Source: an uncultured Methanomassiliicoccales archaeon
GTDB lineage: Archaea; Thermoplasmatota; Thermoplasmata; SG8-5
Direction of reading: 5' to 3'
Assembly (NCBI GenBank): GCA_938004075.1
Contig: CALKWP010000122.1
Coordinates: forward strand, 1 to 15,835
DNA: 15,835 bases
The translations under genes and the position numbers were made by a program. Numbering within the stretch: position 1 is the stretch's first letter; every line of letters starts with the position of its first letter. Below the pieces are notes generated by a model that did not search any database, was not told the DNA's origin, and saw only the letters and a program-made list of their open reading frames with translations. Positions 13,432 to 15,835 of this stretch are shown in pieces.

Positions 13432-15344
13432 GGCTTTCTCCCAAAATTATCGACCACCGCCCGAAGCTTAGCAATTTCAGAGGACATTACCTGGCGGTGA
13501 ATGCGGGATGCCTTTGGATGATTAGCGAGTTCCTCAGCCTGCTTTAGCTGCGCATCCCATTTAGATATATGGCGCTTGCCAATGCAAGCATTCCCACAAA
13601 CTTCGGGCTGACAATGATTCAACACCGGTGCGTCAGCTTGGCTGCTCGTACAAGCGGCTTTTGTGGAGTCGAAAAAACAGAAGTTGAACTTGCCGACGAA
13701 CAATGGCTTGGCTGCATTGGCCAACCACTTAGCTATCTGAGATGGCGGAAAATCCTCAGCGCGCCCTCTGAACTCAACAGAAAATTGTTCTTTCAACCTC
13801 TGCCCGACATTCCCGGCCAGCTCACCGTTGGATAGGTCCATAGCAACCTCTTCCAACACATCGATACTTGCCAAGACTTTCTCATCGGCCAACAGCTTAT
13901 TCCATTCAGGCTCGCTGCCCGCATACCCTTGAAAGGTCGCAATTTCAACATGCTTGTATTGCAGCATCCCCGCAATAACACCAAACGGCTGCCGTGCTAT
14001 ATACCGCGCCAAGGTGCGACGAAATTGCCTCGTATTGAATTTCCACAGCTTGGCCACCCCGTTCTCATCTGTCCATCCGGGGATACCGTCACCAACCAAA
14101 TTGGCATTGCAGTAATCTCTGAACCTGTTGATTTGGGCAACAATTCCTCCTGAGCCAATCTCAGAAACAAAGTTGCCTGCAAACGATTTATTTACAGAGA
14201 AAAAAGCGTTTTTTCTATCCGTCAACATCAGGAGATTACAGCCAGTCTCGAGACGCGCTCTCTTGGTTAGAACTTCAAGGATTTCAACGGCAGTTACGAC
14301 TTCCTTTATAACGACCCATGAATCTTTTGCACCGCGCTCACGATGCTTATGAACCTTGGTATTAAGGAAATGAATGAGCGACCCGTCATCAGCATTATCA
14401 GAAACACAACACCCTGCCTCGACAGAAAGAAGTTCAGAGCAACGAATTCCGCTGTAGGCAAGCAACGTCAGCATGCATGCGACTCTTAGCTGTTGCAGTT
14501 CATCATAGACATCACCATACGTCTTCCAAGCTTGGCGCCGCCACGTTGAACTACGGCTTGCTAGCAATTTATCTGCAGCAACGACCAGCCGTTTTGTTTT
14601 CCCACTGCCACTTAAATGCAACGGAACAGTATCCCAAGCCTGTTGCAGGGCCATCCACGCCTCTAAAATCACTGGACTGTAATCCAGCACGTAACTCAAG
14701 GCATAGTTCATTATTGCGGCATATACGTGCTCTGGAATTACCGGCGTCCTATTTTCACCAGAGCTAATCCCGCCAGTCTTTCTGAAGACCTTGTCGAATG
14801 GCCTTCCCAATGGAATATCTACAATAGGCTCACCCACCGCCGCCGAATGCTCCCAAAGCCGATATATGCAGAGGAAGATTGTACGAATTCGAGCTTCCGA
14901 CTTCTTACCTACGCCCAGCGCTCCAAACTGAAGACCTTTCAAATACTGGTAAAACAATACTTGGTTAAGTTGGCTAAAGCTAATAAAGCCCTGGCTTGAG
15001 CAGAATCGTGCGAACTCCGTCAGAACTTCAAGTTCCTGCCTCACACTCAACCATGCAGCATTCTCGACCTCACTTACACAAGGGTTGTGTAGCCGTGCGT
15101 AAGCATATTCCGCGAGTGACAACGCAAATCCTCCAGGAAACCCTGGAACAGCTTCATAGGACCATTGCTTAGGCCCGTTACCAACACCCGGGGTTGTGAC
15201 ACACGACGACATATTCCAAGTCCCGTCTGAAAAGACCGAATCCAAGGAGACTCTTGCGTCGCTGCGAACGATTCCGCTCGGAGCTAATGAATTTGCAGGG
15301 TAGTAGCCCCTGCCCTCGATATTCTCGACGCTGCTCATACTCAC
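13428..15344 (-). CDS. ginC: Large tyrosine recombinase, GinC/TnpB-like
   Basis: 638 residues, about twice a phage integrase. The catalytic core is in the C-terminal half: box I Arg in AYSGIRCSELL (R301), a candidate Lys near 330 (NTKVHKHR), box II RQFRRTLARY, where the usual HxxR reads RxxR (R439, R442), then YKHVEIATFQGY with H465 and the nucleophile Y474. A SAM-like DNA-binding domain fits about 90-170. The tail after 550 carries five cysteines (C556, C565, C578, C583, C587), probably a zinc-binding module, followed by a basic helix. The start is GTG at 15344, overlapping the upstream stop (GTGA); ATG at 15338 is an alternative. Length, position before the small HTH gene and coupling fit the third integrase of a ginABCD operon; TnpB of Tn554 is similar in size. 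Confidence 0.85.
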   Translation of the reverse strand: MSMSSVENIEGRGYYPANSLAPSGIVRSDARVSLDSVFSDGTWNMSSCVTTPGVGNGPKQWSYEAVPGFPGGFALSLAEYAYARLHNPCVSEVENAAWLSVRQELEVLTEFARFCSSQGFISFSQLNQVLFYQYLKGLQFGALGVGKKSEARIRTIFLCIYRLWEHSAAVGEPIVDIPLGRPFDKVFRKTGGISSGENRTPVIPEHVYAAIMNYALSYVLDYSPVILEAWMALQQAWDTVPLHLSGSGKTKRLVVAADKLLASRSSTWRRQAWKTYGDVYDELQQLRVACMLTLLAYSGIRCSELLSVEAGCCVSDNADDGSLIHFLNTKVHKHRERGAKDSWVVIKEVVTAVEILEVLTKRARLETGCNLLMLTDRKNAFFSVNKSFAGNFVSEIGSGGIVAQINRFRDYCNANLVGDGIPGWTDENGVAKLWKFNTRQFRRTLARYIARQPFGVIAGMLQYKHVEIATFQGYAGSEPEWNKLLADEKVLASIDVLEEVAMDLSNGELAGNVGQRLKEQFSVEFRGRAEDFPPSQIAKWLANAAKPLFVGKFNFCFFDSTKAACTSSQADAPVLNHCQPEVCGNACIGKRHISKWDAQLKQAEELANHPKASRIHRQVMSSEIAKLRAVVDNFGRKP

Positions 15345-15835
15345 TGCTTAATAGAAAGTGGAATATAGAGGCGCTCTAATGCCGCGTAGCGCTCCGCCTC
15401 TTCAATGGTTTCAGCAGAGAATTTAGGAAGAATTTCAGCATGTAGCACCTGCCACGCCTTAGAAAACTTGAGACTCCAGTCATCTGGCTGGAGCTCCTTA
15501 CGTTGCTCCGCCATAAAATCTCGAAAAGCCAGCACTCGCGGCAATAGATGCCTCGTAACAATGGCATTTTGGCAAGTCAGGCACTCCCAAGGCTTTTCAC
15601 AGGGTACGTTCTGTTCTCCCCCTGGCCGATTGTAGAAATCCCTACAGGCAGCAAAGAAGACATCCTGCTCTCCACGCAATATCGTCGCAGCCTCGGCTTT
15701 CGATGCGCCGATAACTTTAGAAGCCTCTTCTGGGGAATCACTGACCAATACGGTTGGCTTAGCTACCTCACGCGCGGCACGGAGAGGTGGCCCCGCGCAG
15801 TTGGACAGAAATTTGGTTTTCTTAAGTGAGTTCTC
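15341..15835 (-). CDS. Integrase-like protein of recombinase operon, C-terminal part (GinB-like)
   Basis: The frame is open to the right edge; about 164 residues are visible, ending at the TGA that overlaps the next start. A TTG at 15748 could be read as a start, but the frame continues beyond it without a stop to 15835, so the gene is most likely larger and cut by the window. The visible part contains a cysteine cluster (CEKPWECLTC) followed by a helical segment (TRHLLPRVLAFRDFM). It resembles the Cys-rich tail of the downstream recombinase in kind, a probable zinc module after a catalytic core that is outside the window. No catalytic residue can be seen here, so assignment to the tyrosine recombinases is by operon context. 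Confidence 0.65.
   Translation of the reverse strand, partial: ENSLKKTKFLSNCAGPPLRAAREVAKPTVLVSDSPEEASKVIGASKAEAATILRGEQDVFFAACRDFYNRPGGEQNVPCEKPWECLTCQNAIVTRHLLPRVLAFRDFMAEQRKELQPDDWSLKFSKAWQVLHAEILPKFSAETIEEAERYAALERLYIPLSIKQ

Larger units (their letters stand above)
1396..15835. mobile_element. GInt-like genomic island inserted in dut (left end and most of cargo)
   Basis: The extent is inferred. The left limit is the point where host dut homology breaks (about 1395/1396); the right limit is beyond the window. The three expected parts are visible: an AT-rich terminus at the left, cargo (dut, serine recombinase, type I restriction-modification with embedded CBASS), and an operon of large tyrosine-recombinase-like genes plus a small HTH gene reading inward from the right. 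This is the organisation reported for GInts (ginABCD), which integrate site-specifically and excise as circles. Tn554-type elements (TnpA/B/C) have a comparable recombinase set and are the main alternative. There is no tRNA gene at the visible junction. GC content of the cargo is lower than that of the host genes. Confidence 0.7.

Noticed and set aside
1..15835. CRISPR arrays, tRNA or rRNA genes, insertion sequences with DDE transposase
   Set aside because: None was seen: no regular spaced repeats, no cloverleaf candidates at the junction, and no DDE transposase frame.

Overview
This window holds the left end of a mobile genomic island, plus a short piece of the chromosome it sits in. The chromosomal part (about 1-1395) is GC-rich. 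It carries a YeeE/YedE-type transporter, a diheme cytochrome c and the 3' remnant of a dut (dUTPase) gene. Gene content and base composition suggest a betaproteobacterium or close relative, but the genus cannot be read from the sequence. From about position 1396 rightward the composition drops and the genes are typical accessory cargo.

Layout: (1) 1-1195, host genes. (2) 1195-1395, the C-terminal third of the host dut, cut just before the active-site loop. (3) 1396-1486, an AT-rich stretch taken as the end of the island. (4) 1487-2555, a leftward pair: a complete but divergent dut and, upstream of it, a serine recombinase with its promoter. (5) 2829-12969, one tightly packed rightward operon of six genes: hsdM, hsdS, a patatin phospholipase (CapV-like), a CD-NTase (CBASS cyclase), hsdR and a DUF45/YgjP-like metallopeptidase. 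(6) 12988-15835, a leftward operon of overlapping genes: the C-terminal part of one integrase-like protein (runs off the window), a 638-residue tyrosine recombinase and a 147-residue HTH/coiled-coil protein. This set matches the end of a ginABCD operon as known from GInt islands, and more loosely the TnpA/B/C set of Tn554-like elements.

How it fits together: the gin-type recombinases at the right, the cargo in the middle and the AT-rich terminus at the left reproduce the three-part GInt plan. The island appears to have split the host dut, a normally essential gene, and it carries its own full-length dut next to that junction, so it would replace the function it destroys. The main cargo is anti-phage defence: a two-gene type I CBASS (cyclase plus phospholipase) inserted inside a type I restriction-modification operon, between hsdS and hsdR, with a metallopeptidase gene overlapping the end of hsdR. 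Overlaps and very short gaps (8, 4, 4, 28 and 1 nt) suggest the six genes are co-expressed. The right end of the island, the remaining gin genes and the 5' half of the host dut lie outside the window.
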